Origin: Persicaria tinctoria | Lineage: Eukaryota; Streptophyta; Magnoliopsida; Caryophyllales; Polygonaceae | Direction of reading: 5' to 3' | DNA: 64,000 bases | Assembly: GCA_037127255.1 (NCBI GenBank) | Contig: JBANSL010000004.1 | Coordinates: 51,843,702-51,907,701, forward strand | Shown: piece by piece, positions 21,901 through 34,915 of the stretch | Layout of the letters: the number at the start of each line of letters is the position of its first letter | Position numbering within the stretch: the stretch's first letter is position 1 | Made by a program: the position numbers and the translations under genes | The notes under the pieces: model-generated | What the model saw: only the letters and a program-made list of their open reading frames with translations | Database searches by the model: none | Told to the model about the DNA's origin: nothing

Positions 21901-24179
21901 GAAGTCGTAGTCGACAAAAACTTCTCGAAATCGAGTAGTTTAATCAACATCGACAAAGGTCAGAAACCACCACCAGCCTCGTCGAGCAAGCCACTGGAAG
22001 TCGAGAAAAATTTCTCGATGTCGACAAATCTTGTCGATATCGACAAGCACCAAGCTTCCTCGACTCCAACTTCATCGACGAGAAATCTACTGGAAGTCGA
22101 GAACAACTCGATGTCGACAAGATCTCGGTCTCCTCGACTTCTCCTTCCTCGACTTGCAGTCCACCAGATGAGCCAACTTCATCGATGTCAAGAAACACTG
22201 CTCGATGTCGACAAGATCCAGAGGTTCCCGAATCTGATTCCACAACGGTAAGCCAAGGTATGAATCTGTCTTCTCCTATTTCAATTAAAGATTTATCTAT
22301 ACATGGGAGAGGTTTGCCTTGGTATGTGCGCTTATGCAGGATTTCCGATGACGATCCAAAAGAATATGAAGTATGAGACATGGTCTATGTCTCTAAATCA
22401 AAGGATCATTGGTTTCCTAACAAATTCAATAAGAAGAAGATGGGACCATTCACGGTGAACAAGATCCATTCAGGAGGGATTCAGCTGAAGGATAAAAATG
22501 GAGTCTTGTTTGAAGCCCAGGTTACATGGGCTCTGAAGATGCCACCTTGAGCTTAATGGAGAAAGTCGGCCTAGCGACTATAAAATCTAGAGCTTGTAAA
22601 TAGACTTCTTTTTATTTTGGGACTTTTTGGACATTGTTTGTTTGTTTTTTAGGGTTATACTATTGTGGATATTTTTGGTCTATCGAATCTTGCAGGAATG
22701 GCTACAGTCTTGTCGACATGAGGGGAGGAACTCGACATCAACAAAACCACATCGAGTTAGCCTCTGTCGAGAAGATTACCCTGGAGGCAGCCAAGTTACT
22801 CGATGTCGAAGAGATGTTATCGACATCGACAAGTTCTCGAGATCGACTAGAGTTGTCGAGATCGACAAGCACTGCAGCACTTCTTCACTCGATTTCCGAC
22901 GATCTGCACATCTGTCTTGTGAGTTTCTTTCTCTACCCTTATTTTTTATATACAGTGAGGACACTGTAATGTTTAAGTATGGGGTGGGGGAAGGGCTTAC
23001 ATTATGCATATTTGCCATATTTGACATATATGTGCATTATTTCTTAGAATTGCTATATGGCTATTTTGGAATGCATTATTGATTTATATGTTTATATGCA
23101 TGTTTTCCAAAATTTGAGAAAAATGACCCCCATTGAAACATTGAAATGTTTGAATAATGTCATGGAAGCTTATATTAAACTCGACGATGCAAAATTGGAT
23201 TCATTAGAGATATAGCATTAAATTGCCTAGTAAAGGGAAGTCACAATGAAGTGCATATTTTATTAAAAGCCATAAAAGGAGGAAAAATTTGAAGTTGCTT
23301 TTGACATATTGCATGATAAAATGATGGAGGACTTTATATTTCCATATAATGCTCAGTGTTTATTCCTAGCCATACCTATGCTTACGCATCACAAAAGCCA
23401 TAATATGCCTTATTTCATATATTGCTCCACATGATCAAAATATTGCCCATTCTTTACCTTATCCGGGGAGTACGTTGAGAATGATGTTACATTATGGAGA
23501 TGTCATATGGTGTTTGTGTTGTTATTATCATATTTGGAGTTTGGAAGGAAATTTGTTTGAAATATATGGAAAATTTAATGAGTGAAAGAAAATCCAATCA
23601 CCTCAGGAGATAAAGGTAGATTGACCCTGCTCTCTGAGATAATAGTTTGGAGAGATGGGACACATTGTGAGGAGTCCGACGCACTAAGTATCCGGGGCCA
23701 TTCATGACACCCATGTTTGCGACTCGCGAGAAGGCAGTGCTGAGGTTAGAGAGGTAAAAGCATTATTATTGAAAAAAGCAATATGAAAGGTGATGAATCA
23801 AAGGAAGAAAGGAATGTGGAATGAAACTCAAAGTTTGAAAGTGATCCATTTCCCCGGATCAAAAGCACCACATTGCCAGAAATTGCCCACCTTTAGCCTT
23901 TTACCAATCTACTCCTTCATGAGCTTAAATTAAAGTCTTCTTGATTATCAATGCGTTGTCACGTATGAATTGTTTTTACATAATCCTCCTTTTGTGAGTA
24001 GATGTTGCTTTTACATATTTGCACATGCATGAATCAGTGACACTAGTACCTTTTCAAGGATGGTAATTGATTGCAGGGTTATATAACAACGAATCTGATA
24101 TGTTGAGAGTTTGAATTCTTCCCCTGAATGACAATTAAAAGTATTGCTTGAGGACAAGCAAGCTTAAGTATGGGGTGTT
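21901..24179 (+). mobile_element. E1 duplicated internal 3' domain (unit 1)
   Basis: About 2.28 kb nearly identical to 28684-30961. It carries the same TCGA-repeat coding stretch, the integrase-tail-like remnant (about 22245-22545), the non-coding 3' part and the polypurine-like AAGTATGGGGTG before the LTR. It is direct evidence that two element units were joined in tandem. Confidence 0.9.
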
Positions 24180-26089
24180 TGTTGTGAGCCTAATTTGCCA
24201 TATTTTACATTATCTTTTATATCAATTTCTGTATGTATTTCATGCATTTTGGGTTAGAATAATACAAAATATGTGTAGTTTATGCTTAGTTGTTATATAT
24301 GGAGGTCTACACAAGTTTTTGTCATATTTCGCAGAAATCGGACGCATTTTTTAGCTTAATGGAAAGTCATGGAGAAGCCAAGAATGGTGCAGCTGGAGAG
24401 AAGGCCAATTTCCGGTTTACATCGTTCTGAATCAGGCTGTGATGTCTTCATGAGAGTTGTAGCCCTCGGAAAGAGCTTTCCAACGCATGGTCATATGCGT
24501 CAATCCGACAACCGAGGCATCGGGAAAGTGCGTTTTACGAACAGAGCTGGGAGCTGAGGAAAGTTATCGATATCGACAAGATTTGTCGACATCGAGGAGT
24601 TATCAACTCGACATGTGTTCTAGACGTCGAGCACGAGCACCAGACGAAGAAACTTCTAGACATCGACAACTTTTGTCGATGTCGAGGAGATTGTCGAGCA
24701 CTCCAGAAGCCGAGATCGAGGAGAAGTCCGAGCGGGATTGGATACTTGCAAGCTAAGATTCGTCCAATTCTATTAAGATCTATCAAGACCAAAGAAGATG
24801 TCCACACATTAGATAAAATCCTAGTCTATCTATTTTATTTAATTACACTATGTTATTTATTTATCATTAAGTTTTAGATATAATTTTAGATAAAGATAGA
24901 TATCTTCTATCCTTGATTAGCAAGGATTAGAAGCCTATAAATAAGGCCCTAGGGGCTGACTTTTTATTCATTCCAAGTTACACACAATTAGTTAGTTCCA
25001 TTCAGAGATACAGTTTAGGAGTTCTAAGGTTTTTAGGGTTTTGGCTTTTTGCGAAAGTTGATTGCCAAGATTGTAAAGGCTTTGAATTTAGTTTTAATGC
25101 AAGTTTCTTTTTATACATCAATGTCTGCGATTGCGATGAGGCGTGAGTAGTCCACCCACTTCTGGGGCTGGGGTGAGCCCGACGGTGGCCATGTGAGGCG
25201 ATGCAATAAAGGTCAGATCTTTTGTGCGATTTGTCTTCTATCCCTATGAGCATGATTCTTTTGCGAGAGTTGAAGGTGATCCTTGTTTGTGTTATTGAAG
25301 CGAAAGTGATCTTAATACAACTTGGATTAATTATGTGAAAAGGGTTAGTAACAATAAGGGTTTCTGCGAGAGCCTCTATATTCCTATTTGTTAATAACGA
25401 AAGTTATTTAGATGGAAAGCATGATCTTTTATGCCTTTATGTGTTACTTTGCATGGTTATCATTGTGGTGTCGAAACCCTAGCCTTGGAAGTCTTTAGTT
25501 TATTGATTAATTCCGTGTTTTCATTCGTTTCTGTCCGAAAAGCATTTGCAATTTACGTTTCTATTCTTATCGATTTCGAAGAATCTACTCGACATCGAGT
25601 TGACTTGTCGACGTCGAGAAGTTCTGAAGTCGAGTTCTTTCTGTTTTGTCGATCTGAATCTTGTCGATCTGTGTGCTGTGTCGAGTACTTGTCGATATCG
25701 ACAACCTGTGTCGACAAGACTCGGTCGGTTAGCTTCTGTCGAGTTACTTACTGTTCTGTCGACTTGTCTGCTGTTGTGGACGTGCTTTATCGAGTACCTC
25801 TGCGTTGCTTGCTTTTGCTTGTTTGCTTCTGTCTTTGCTTTTATTTTAGTTGCCCTTGCCGGGATTATTTGTTTCTATTTTATTTCTGCTTCTGTTTGTG
25901 TTTCTGTCTTTTCTGCTGTGTCTGTGAGAATCTGATAGCTATCTAAGAACTGCTGACGTACTTCCTCGTGGATTCGATCCTGACTTTTCTCTTACTACAA
26001 CGGGAGGAAGTCTTGTAATTATTTGCTGAGACATGGGAGTCGTTCTAAACCATATTCTATTCTATACTTGACTTACTCCTGCAACAACA
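24180..26089 (+). repeat. E1 middle LTR (5' LTR of the full unit), 1910 bp
   Basis: TGTTGTGAGCC...GCAACAACA. Palindrome clusters lie at about 24562-24720 and 25583-25790. It matches 30962-32884 with a low number of differences (for example 12 extra bases near 31473-31484). Confidence 0.92.
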
Positions 26090-26092
26090 AAT

Positions 26093-26110
26093 TGGCGCCG
26101 TTGCCGGGGA
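26093..26110 (+). promoter_or_regulatory. Primer-binding site complementary to tRNA-Asp
   Basis: TGGCGCCGTTGCCGGGGA, three bases after the LTR. This is the well-known primer site of the Athila/Tat group, matching the 3' end of plant tRNA-Asp. Confidence 0.9.
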
Positions 26111-26172
26111 AGCAATCAATCGCGCCTTAGGTAGTCAGTTCTCACTGTTTCTTTGAGTTAGTTTGCAGGTGT

Positions 26173-29034
26173 ATGCGTCGTTCTGGTCAAACACCTGAGT
26201 TTGACGCCTTAGACGAACCGGAACGCCTATTCCACATCCGAGCTAAACTACAAAGAGCCATGTCAGCTGCGGAGACACAGGAACAGCTGATCGCTAGGCT
26301 CACAAGGGATCTAGCCGCCAGAGATGCTGCCCTCGCTACTGAGAGGGCAGAAAAAGAACAAGCAAATGAGCGTGCTAGACAAGCAGAAGGCGTGCTCGCC
26401 CAGTATCCTCTTACTGGAGAGGATTACATGCATCCCACTCTCGTCATACCTGAATCGGCCATTCTTATCCCTGAAAACTCCTATGAAATTCGCACTCAAT
26501 TTCTAATTGAACTTAAAAATAATGCTTTTCATGGGAATTTTAATGAGTGTCCTCTTGAGCATATTATAAACTTTTCTGACATGTGTCGTACACTTGCTGA
26601 AGGTACCACTCTGGAGTACATCAAGATGAAGGCTTTTCGATGGTCTCTCGCCGGTCCCGCATTGCAATGGTTAGTAGGGCTTAAACCGCGAAGCCTCACG
26701 ACATGGGCCCAAGTAGAGCAGGAATTTCTCGACAAATTCTTTCCTCCTACCAAGACAGCACTCCTACGCCAAAAGATCACAGCTTTCAGACAGAAACCTA
26801 GGGAACCGCTGGCAAAGGCATGGGAGCGCTACAAGGAACTTCTGCGATCCTGTCCCACCCATGGACAACCACCTTATGTGGTTCAGGAGATTTTCTTCAA
26901 TTCTCTTGATCAAATCACTAAGGACAGAATCAATAATTATACTCGATATGAGTTCCTAACAATACCACCAATTGAAGCATGGGGTATCCTGGATAAGCTC
27001 ACCAATTACGACAACAAGTATGGGGCTCCTGCAAACTATGAGGAGAATACCTACGCTAGGCCAGCCCCATCCAGGCCTCTCTATGAGCCAGCAAAGGAGA
27101 TCGACCCAGATGTCAGGGAACAATACTACAGAGACCAGAATAAGAAGCTCCTCAAACAAGTGAAGTATCTCTCTGTCAACCAACCTTGCATAGAATGTGG
27201 ATCGCAAAGGCACACCACTACTGAGTGTCCACATACAGAGCAAGTCAGGATGGCAGAACATCATGAGGATGCAGCTTACGCAGGGGGGCCTAATCGCTAT
27301 ATGGGGGATCAAAGGCCTTATCAACAACAATGGAACCAAGGTCCCCCTAGGAATCCTCCACCCTACAGAGCTCCAGGACATCCAGAAAGGGATCAAAGGA
27401 AGGATGATATGCAGCTAGTCCTTGAGGAGATGCGACGAAATCAAGGGACCATCAACAACCAGTTCCAGAACATCACCACCAATTTTGGAGAACTAGACAT
27501 CTGGAAAAGGGGAATTGAGACGCAAATAGGACAGATTTCTGCATAGATCCCACGACAGTCCGGCAAGCTCCCTGGGCAAACAGAACCAAATCCTAAGGGA
27601 AAGACTGGACACATAGCTGCTGTAAAACTCAGGAGCGGGCATCAACTGCAAGAGCCAGAGGTCGGAAAGCAGCAGGACAGCACTGAAGAACAACTCGATG
27701 TCGACAAGAATCTTGTCGATGTCGATAAAAAATTTCTCGATGTCGAGGACAGCCCTGATCGACCAACTTCTGCACTGAACAGCAACTCGACATCGAGGAA
27801 AGTTGTCGATGTCGAGGAGCTTGTCGATGTCGAGAAGTCCCATGACGATGTCGATAAGACTGCAACACCTCCGACGTCTGTTCTGGCTCCAAATCAGAAA
27901 AAGAAGCTACCTTTCCCCACGAAATCTCTAAAGGACCCAGCGGAGAAAAAGTTTCAGCGCTTCATCAAGATGCTTCAGAAGCTGAATGTCACCATACCCT
28001 TCACAGAAGCTCTCAATGAAATGCCGTCCTATGTCAAATTCCTAAAGGAGATTCTGAGCAAAAAGCGATCAATGGCTGAAATTACAGAGGAGTGCAGCCA
28101 GCTGGACATACTGGAAAAGCGGCCGGATTCAGGTAAGTTTGCTATAACTATTGGATTTGGTGCATACAAAAGTAATGCTTTATGTGATCTTGGAGCCAGT
28201 GTTAGTATTATGCCTTTAACGATTTGGTCCAAGATTAAGATAGGTGCCCTGGAGCCTGTGGATGCTAGACTTTACATGGCCAACAACACGGTGGTCATCC
28301 CAACAGGCATGGTGGAAAATGTACCAGTACAAGTAGGTAAATTCTTTGTCCCTGCTGATTTCTTAATTATTGATATGCAAGAAGATCCTGCTTGTCCAAT
28401 TATTCTAGGGAGACCATTCTTGGCGACGGTGGATGCCAACATAAGCGTAAGAAAAGGAGTGCTCACCTTCAACATCAGCGATGAAGTAATTGAGTATTCC
28501 TTCAACAAAACTGAAAGGCATACGGGTCCAATGGAAGAGGTCAAATCTATCTCAGCTGGGTACATCACCTGCGGGGAACCCAAGGTCAGGAATATGACCC
28601 CCGAAGAGATAGAAAAGAGGGATATGGAGGCCCAGGTGGAGGAGATCATGGCAATCCTCAAGGAGAACACAGGAACTAAGTATGGGGTCGTAGTCGACAA
28701 AAACTTCTCGAAATCGAGTAGTTTAATCAACATCGACAAAGGTCAGAAACCACCACCAGCCTCGTCGAGCAAGCCACTGGAAGTCGAGAAAAATTTCTCG
28801 ATGTCGACAAATCTTGTCGATATCGACAAGCACCAAGCTTCCTCGACTCCAACTTCATCGACGAGAAATCTACTAGAAGTCGAGAACAACTCGATGTCGA
28901 CAAGATCTCGGTCTCCTCGACTTCTCCTTCCTCGACTTGCAGTCCACCAGATGAGCCAACTTCATCGATGTCAAGAAACACTGCTCGATGTCGACAAGAT
29001 CCAGAGGTTCCCGAATCTGATTCCACAACGGTAA
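26173..29034 (+). pseudogene. gag-pro: E1 gag-protease ORF, one in-frame stop
   Basis: Codes for the capsid/nucleocapsid and aspartic protease of the element. ATG at 26173 starts MRRSGQTPEFDALD. A coiled-coil-like segment follows, then the Retrotrans_gag core (about residues 110-260, FRWSLAGPALQWL), then a zinc knuckle CIECGSQRHTTTEC. A TAG at 27544-27546 ends gag, but the same frame continues to 29034. It passes through a repeat-rich linker (LVDVDKKFLDVED) into the protease ALCDLGASVSIMPL (catalytic DLGAS) and IILGRPFLATVDA. E3 has a different stop (TGA) three codons later, so the stops are probably independent mutations and gag-pro was one ORF. The last part reads the TCGA repeats as VDIDK-like peptide and loses frame before the integrase-tail segment. 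Confidence 0.85.
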
Positions 29035-29332
29035 GCCAAGGTATGAATCTGTCTTCTCCTATTTCAATTAAAGATTTATCTATACATGGGAGAGGTTTGC
29101 CTTGGTATGTGCGCTTATGCAGGATTTCCGATGACGATCCAAAAGAATATGAAGTATGAGACATGGTCTATGTCTCTAAATCAAAGGATCATTGGTTTCC
29201 TAACAAATTCAATAAGAAGAAGATGGGACCATTCACGGTGAACAAGATCCATTCAGGAGGGATTCAGCTGAAGGATAAAAATGGAGTCTTGTTTGAAGCC
29301 CAGGTTACATGGGCTCTGAAGATGCCACCTTG
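29022..29332 (+). pseudogene. E1 orphan integrase C-terminal-like segment
   Basis: SSPISIKDLSIHGRGLPWYV leads to a region (GD-LYV-SKSKDHWFPNKF-KKK-GPF-V-KIHSGG) that aligns in pattern with the SH3-like end of Athila/Tat integrases (GD, FP-K, GPF-V, G). Here a TGA replaces the Gly codon of EVGD (29157-29159), and it is out of frame with gag-pro. The same segment is intact in E2 (38158-37469). No integrase catalytic domain precedes it. Homology to integrase is inference. Confidence 0.55.
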
Positions 29333-30961
29333 AGCTTAATGGAGAAAGTCGGCCTAGCGACTATAAAATCTAGAGCTTGTAAATAGACTTCTTTTTATTT
29401 TGGGACTTTTTGGACATTGTTTGTTTGGTTTTTAGGGTTATACTATTGTGGATATTTTTGGTCTATCGAATCTTGCAGGAATGGCTACAGTCTTGTCGAC
29501 ATGAGGGGAGGAACTCGACATCAACAAAACCACATCGAGTTAGCCTCTGTCGAGAAGATTACCCTGGAGGCAGCCAAGTTACTCGATGTCGAAGAGATGT
29601 TATCGACATCGACAAGTTCTCGAGATCGACTAGAGTTGTCGAGATCGACAAGCACTGCAGCACTTCTTCACTCGATTTCCGACGATCTGCACATCTGTCT
29701 TGTGAGTTTCTTTCTCTACCCTTATTTTTTATATACAGTGAGGACACTGTAATGTTTAAGTATGGGGTGGGGGAAGGGCTTACATTATGCATATTTGCCA
29801 TATTTGACATATATGTGCATTATTTCTTAGAATTGCTATATGGCTATTTTGGAATGCATTATTGATTTATATGTTTATATGCATGTTTTCCAAAATTTGA
29901 GAAAAATGACCCCCATTGAAACATTGAAATGTTTGAATAATGTCATGGAAGCTTATATTAAACTCGACGATGCAAAATTGGATTCATTAGAGATATAGCA
30001 TTAAATTGCCTAGTAAAGGGAAGTCACAATGAAGTGCATATTTTATTAAAAGCCATAAAAGGAGGAAAAATTTGAAGTTGCTTTTGACATATTGCATGAT
30101 AAAATGATGGAGGACTTTATATTTCCATATAATGCTCAGTGTTTATTCCTAGCCATACCTATGCTTACGCATCACAAAAGCCATAATATGCCTTATTTCA
30201 TATATTGCTCCACATGATCAAAATATTGCCCATTCTTTACCTTATCCGGGGAGTACGTTGAGAATGATGTTACATTATGGAGATGTCATATGGTGTTTGT
30301 GTTGTTATTATCATATTTGGAGTTTGGAAGGAAATTTGTTTGAAATATATGGAAAATTTAATGAGTGAAAGAAAATCCAATCACCTCAGGAGATAAAGGT
30401 AGATTGACCCTCCTCTCTGAGATAATAGTTTGGAGAGATGGGACACATTGTGAGGAGTCCGACGCACTAAGTATCCGGGGCCATTCATGACACCCATGTT
30501 TGCGACTCGCGAGAAGGCAGTGCTGAGGTTAGAGAGGTAAAAGCATTATTATTGAAAAAAGCAATATGAAAGGTGATGAATCAAAGGAAGAAAGGAATGT
30601 GGAATGAAACTCAAAGTTTGAAAGTGATCCATTTCCCCGGATCAAAAGCACCACATTGCCAGAATTGCCCACCTTTAGCCTTTTACCAATCTACTCCTTC
30701 ATGAGCTTAAATTAAAGTCTTCTTGATTATCAATGCGTTGTCACGTATGAATTGTTTTTACATAATCCTCCTTTTGTGAGTAGATGTTGCTTTTACATAT
30801 TTGCACATGCATGAATCAGTGACACTAGTACCTTTTCAAGGATGGTAATTGATTGCAGGGTTATATAACAACGAATCTGATATGTTGAGAGTTTGAATTC
30901 TTCCCCTGAATGACAATTAAAAGTATTGCTTGAGGACAAGCAAGCTTAAGTATGGGGTGTT

Positions 30962-32884
30962 TGTTGTGAGCCTAATTTGCCATATTTTACATTATCTTTT
31001 ATATCGATTTCTGTATGTATTTCATGCATTTTGGGTTAGAATAATACAAAATATGTGTAGTTTATGCTTAGTTGTTATATATGGAGGTCTACACAAGTTT
31101 TTGTCATATTTCGCAGAAATCGGACGCATTTTTGAGCTTAATGGAAAGTCATGGAGAAGCCAAGAATGGTGCAGCTGGAGAGAAGGCCAATTTCCGGTTT
31201 ACATCGTTCTGAATCAGGCTGTGATGTCTTCATGAGAGTTGTAGCCCTCGGAAAGAGCTTTCCAACGCATGGTCATATGCGTCAATCCGACAACCGAGGC
31301 ATCGGGAAAGTGCGTTTTACGAATAGAGCTGGGAGCTGAGGAAAGTTATCGATATCGACAAGATTTGTCGACATCGAGGAGTTATCAACTCGACATGTGT
31401 TCTAGACGTCGAGCACGAGCACCAGACGAAGAAACTTCTAGACATCGACAACTTTTGTCGATGTCGAGGAGACATGTCGAGAAGATTGTCGAGCACTCCA
31501 GAAGCCGAGATCGAGGAGAAGTCCGAGCGGGATTGGATACTTGCAAGCCAAGATTCGTCCAATTCTATTAAGATCTATCAAGACCAAAGAAGATGTCCAC
31601 ACATTAGATAAAATCCTAGTCTATCTATTTTATTTAATTACACTATGTTATTTATTTATCATTAAGTTTTAGATATAGTTTTAGATAAAGATAGATATCT
31701 TCTATCCTTGATTAGCAAGGATTAGAAGCCTATAAATAAGGCCGTAGGGGCTGACTTTTTATTCATTCCAAGTTACACACAATTAGTTAGTTCCATTCAG
31801 AGATACAATTTAGGAGTTCTAAGGTTTTTAGGGTTTTGGCTTTTTGCGAAAGTTGATTGCCAAGATTGTAAAGGCTTTGAATTTAGTTTTAATGCAAGTT
31901 TCTTTTTATACATCAATGTCTGCGATTGCGATGAGGCGTGAGTAGTCCACCCACTTCTGGGGCTGGGGTGAGCCCGACGGTGGCCATGTGAGGCGATGCA
32001 ATAAAGGTCAGATCTTTTGTGCGATTTGTCTTCTATCCCTATGAGCATGATTCTTTTGCGAGAGTTGAAGGTGATCCTTGTTTGTGTTATTGAAGCGAAA
32101 GTGATCTTAATACAACTTGGATTAATTATGTGAAAAGGGTTAGTAACAATAAGGGTGTATGCGAGAGCCTCTATATTCCTATTTGTTAATAACGAAAGTT
32201 ATTTAGATGGAAAGCATGATCTTTTATGCCTTTATGTGTTACTTTGCATGGTTATCATTGTGGTGTCGAAACCCTAGCCTTGGAAGTCTTTAGTTTATTG
32301 ATTAATTCCGTGTTTTCATTCGTTTCTGTCCGAAAAGCATTTGCAATTTACGTTTCTGTTCTTATCGATTTCGAAGAATCTACTCGACATCGAGTTGACT
32401 TGTCGACGTCGAGAAGTTCTGAAGTCGAGTTCTTTCTGTTTTGTCGATCTGAATCTTGTCGATCTGTGTGCTGTGTCGAGTACTTGTCGATATCGACAAC
32501 CTGTGTCGACAAGACTCGGTCGATTAGCTTCTGTCGAGTTACTTACTGTTCTGTCGACTTGTCTGCTGTTGTGGACGTGCTTTATCGAGTACCTCTGCCT
32601 TGCTTGCTTTTGCTTGTTTGCTTCTGTCTTTGCTTTTATTTTAGTTGCCCTTGCCGGGATTATTTGTTTCTATTTTATTTCTGCTTCTGTTTGTGTTTCT
32701 GTCTTTTCTGCTGTGTCTGTGAGAATCTGATAGCTATCTGAGAACTGCTGACGTACTTCCTCGAGGATTCGATCCTGACTTTTCTCTTACTACAACGGGA
32801 GGAAGTCTTGTAATTATTTGCTGAGACAGGGGAGTCATTCTAAATCATATTCTATTCTATACTTGACTTACTCCTGCAACAACA
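30962..32884 (+). repeat. E1 3' LTR, 1923 bp
   Basis: TGTTGTGAGCC...GCAACAACA, preceded by a purine-rich AAGTATGGGGTG. Followed by the GGAGT duplication. Confidence 0.92.
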
Positions 32885-32889
32885 GGAGT

Positions 32890-33889
32890 CGATTCTAAAC
32901 GTCAAGCATCCGGAAGAGGTGGCCAAGCTTTACCCATGGCTAGCTGGGATAGAAATAGGCCTAGCTACTGGGAGTAGGGGATGTTTGAACGAGTATAAGG
33001 AACATGTCGTTATCCATCTGGGTAGTTTTCTTAGGGGCTTCCGCCTTCCTCTCCCTCAGCTTTATTCCGAATTCTTGGCGCACATAAATCAATGTCCGGA
33101 CCAGCTTGCATTCGATGTGTAAAAGCTGGTCAGAGGTCGGGAAAGCGTGTGTAAAAGAATAAGGGAGGTGGCAGGGACCACTATGCGTTTGAGTTCCAAG
33201 CCGATTACTCAGTCAGGGATCTCCGTGACGGCCTACTAGCTACCCGGGTTTGATCCTATTGATATCAAGAAATTGGAGATTCCCAAGAAGAACTGCCCGG
33301 CCGAACGGGAGTATCTTTAACACCTGACGAATGAAGAACTGTTGGAGCATGGCAGGAAAACCAGAGGCTGGGTAATTTTCTTCGCGATTTACTTTCCTTT
33401 TTTCCTTCTCTCCTTATTTTGCACTTGTGTTCATCATTATCCGTGTGTCATTTGTAGGGTAATCTGCAATGGTCTGAGGTGGATGGGCTTCTAAGAAATT
33501 ACGACAACAAAGTGAGGGAGTTAAGGTCGATAAAGAGCGCCTTGGAGGCGAAGCTGGAGAAACTGAAGGATGCGGAGCTCCGAGAGGTAACCATTGAGAG
33601 TTTGGAAGAGGCTTTGGGAAAGTCCTAGAAGGAAGTGAAGACAGTGAAGAATGAGCGGGACTTGTCGCAAGTTGAGCTTGCGAAGGCCCAAGAGACGAGG
33701 ACTCAGTATGAATCGGAGGTTACACGCTTGAAGGCTCAACTTACGGAACTCGAGCGCGATTTAAACATGGCCCGTGAGGAGCTTACGGGTGTTAGAGCAT
33801 AACTCGAGCGTTTTACATCTGGCAAGGACGTCCTTCTCACCAAAAGTACGCTTCGCGAGTTCATGCTCAGTGACGAAGGCCAGGGGTGG
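32890..33889 (+). pseudogene. Split transposon-type gene, part 2 of 3 (PF04195-like region and coiled coil)
   Basis: Resumes after E1. The first 80 codons include HPEEVAKLYPWLAGIEIGLA and GSFLRGFRLPLPQLYSEF, resembling the 'putative gypsy type transposon' domain (PF04195) of plant element genes. Stops at 33120 and 33229 break the frame, followed by an intron-like stretch (donor GGCTGGGTAATT near 33370, acceptor TTTGTAG near 33457). A long coiled coil then follows (EVTRLKAQLTELERDLNMA) with further stops. Part 2 ends at the GGTGG duplication (33885-33889) of E2. This is an old element gene killed before or after the insertions. Confidence 0.55.
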
Positions 33890-34853
33890 TGTTGTAAGAG
33901 GAAATCGAGTCTTGCAATAAAATATAAATAATGTAAAGCAAACCAGATTCCGTCCCTTACAAATGATTACAAGACTCCCTCCCTATGCAGTAGTGGGAAG
34001 TCAGGATCGATCCACGAGGAAGCGTGTCAGCAGATCTCAGGTAGATGTAAATCTCACAAACAGAAAAGCAAACAAAAAGACAGAAAGGAAGACAGAAATA
34101 ACAAAGCAAAGCAGAAAAATAAAGCAAACACAGAAACTGGTCGATATCGACAAAGAGCTACTCGATATCGACTACAGATGTCAACAACAGAAACTCAAAT
34201 CGACCAACAGACAGAAGACTCAACAATAGACCAGTATCGAGTAAAACTCTCGTCGATATCGAGTAAGATCAACTCGATATCGATGAAAACTTCCCCGAGA
34301 TCGACAAAGACAAAAACTGTAAAAATGCAAACTTCGAACACAGAACTCAAATTTTGGTGAATAAACTCAATAAACGTAAACACTTCCAAAGCCAGGGTAT
34401 CAACACCACAACGATAACTATGCAAAGTAACACATAAAGGCATAAAAGATCATTCTTTTCATCAAATAACTTTCGTTATTAACAAATAGGAATATAGAGG
34501 CTTTCGCTTAAACCCTAATTGTTACTAATCCTTTTCACATAATTAACCAAAGTTGCATTAAGATCACTTTCGCTTCAATAACACAAACAAGGATCACCTT
34601 CAACTCTCGCAAAAGAATGATGCTCATAGGGATAGAAGATAAATTGCATAAAAAAAATTGTATCTTTACCGCATCACCTTACATGGCCACCGTCGGGCTC
34701 ACCCTGACCCTATAAGTGGGTGGACTACTCGCTCTTCATTATCAAGAAACTCATCAATAAATAAAAGAAACTAACTTGCATTTAAATAAACCAAAGAAAG
34801 CTTACAGCCGAACAAGCCAAATCCGCTTTCGCCTTTCCACCTTGCTCGCCACA

Positions 34854-34915
<62 letters not shown>

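Larger units (their letters stand above)
21697..32884 (+). mobile_element. E1: Athila-like gag-pro LTR element, tandem two-unit form
   Basis: Bounded by a perfect 5-bp duplication GGAGT (21692-21696 and 32885-32889) and by TGTTG...CAACA ends. Order: truncated LTR (21697-about 21900), 3' part of an internal domain (about 21905-24179), full LTR (24180-26089), full internal domain, full LTR (30962-32884). So two units share the middle LTR, and the first unit has lost most of its LTR and its gag-pro part. Internal coding capacity is gag, aspartic protease and an integrase-tail-like piece. There is no reverse transcriptase, RNase H or integrase core anywhere, so it is non-autonomous. TCGA palindromes are clustered in LTRs and internal DNA. 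Confidence 0.92.

Noticed and set aside
22185..23082. Open frames 22185-22376, 22627-23082 and their copies at 28968-29159, 29410-29865 as separate genes
   Set aside because: They lie within the duplicated E1 internal region. The first is the integrase-tail remnant; the second is a translation of TCGA palindromes followed by AT-rich non-coding DNA.
25431..25946. Cys/Phe-rich frame in the E1 LTR (also 32226-32741) as a membrane or env-like protein
   Set aside because: It lies wholly inside the LTR, has no ATG context or conservation with the LTRs of E2/E3, and reflects T-rich DNA and palindromes.
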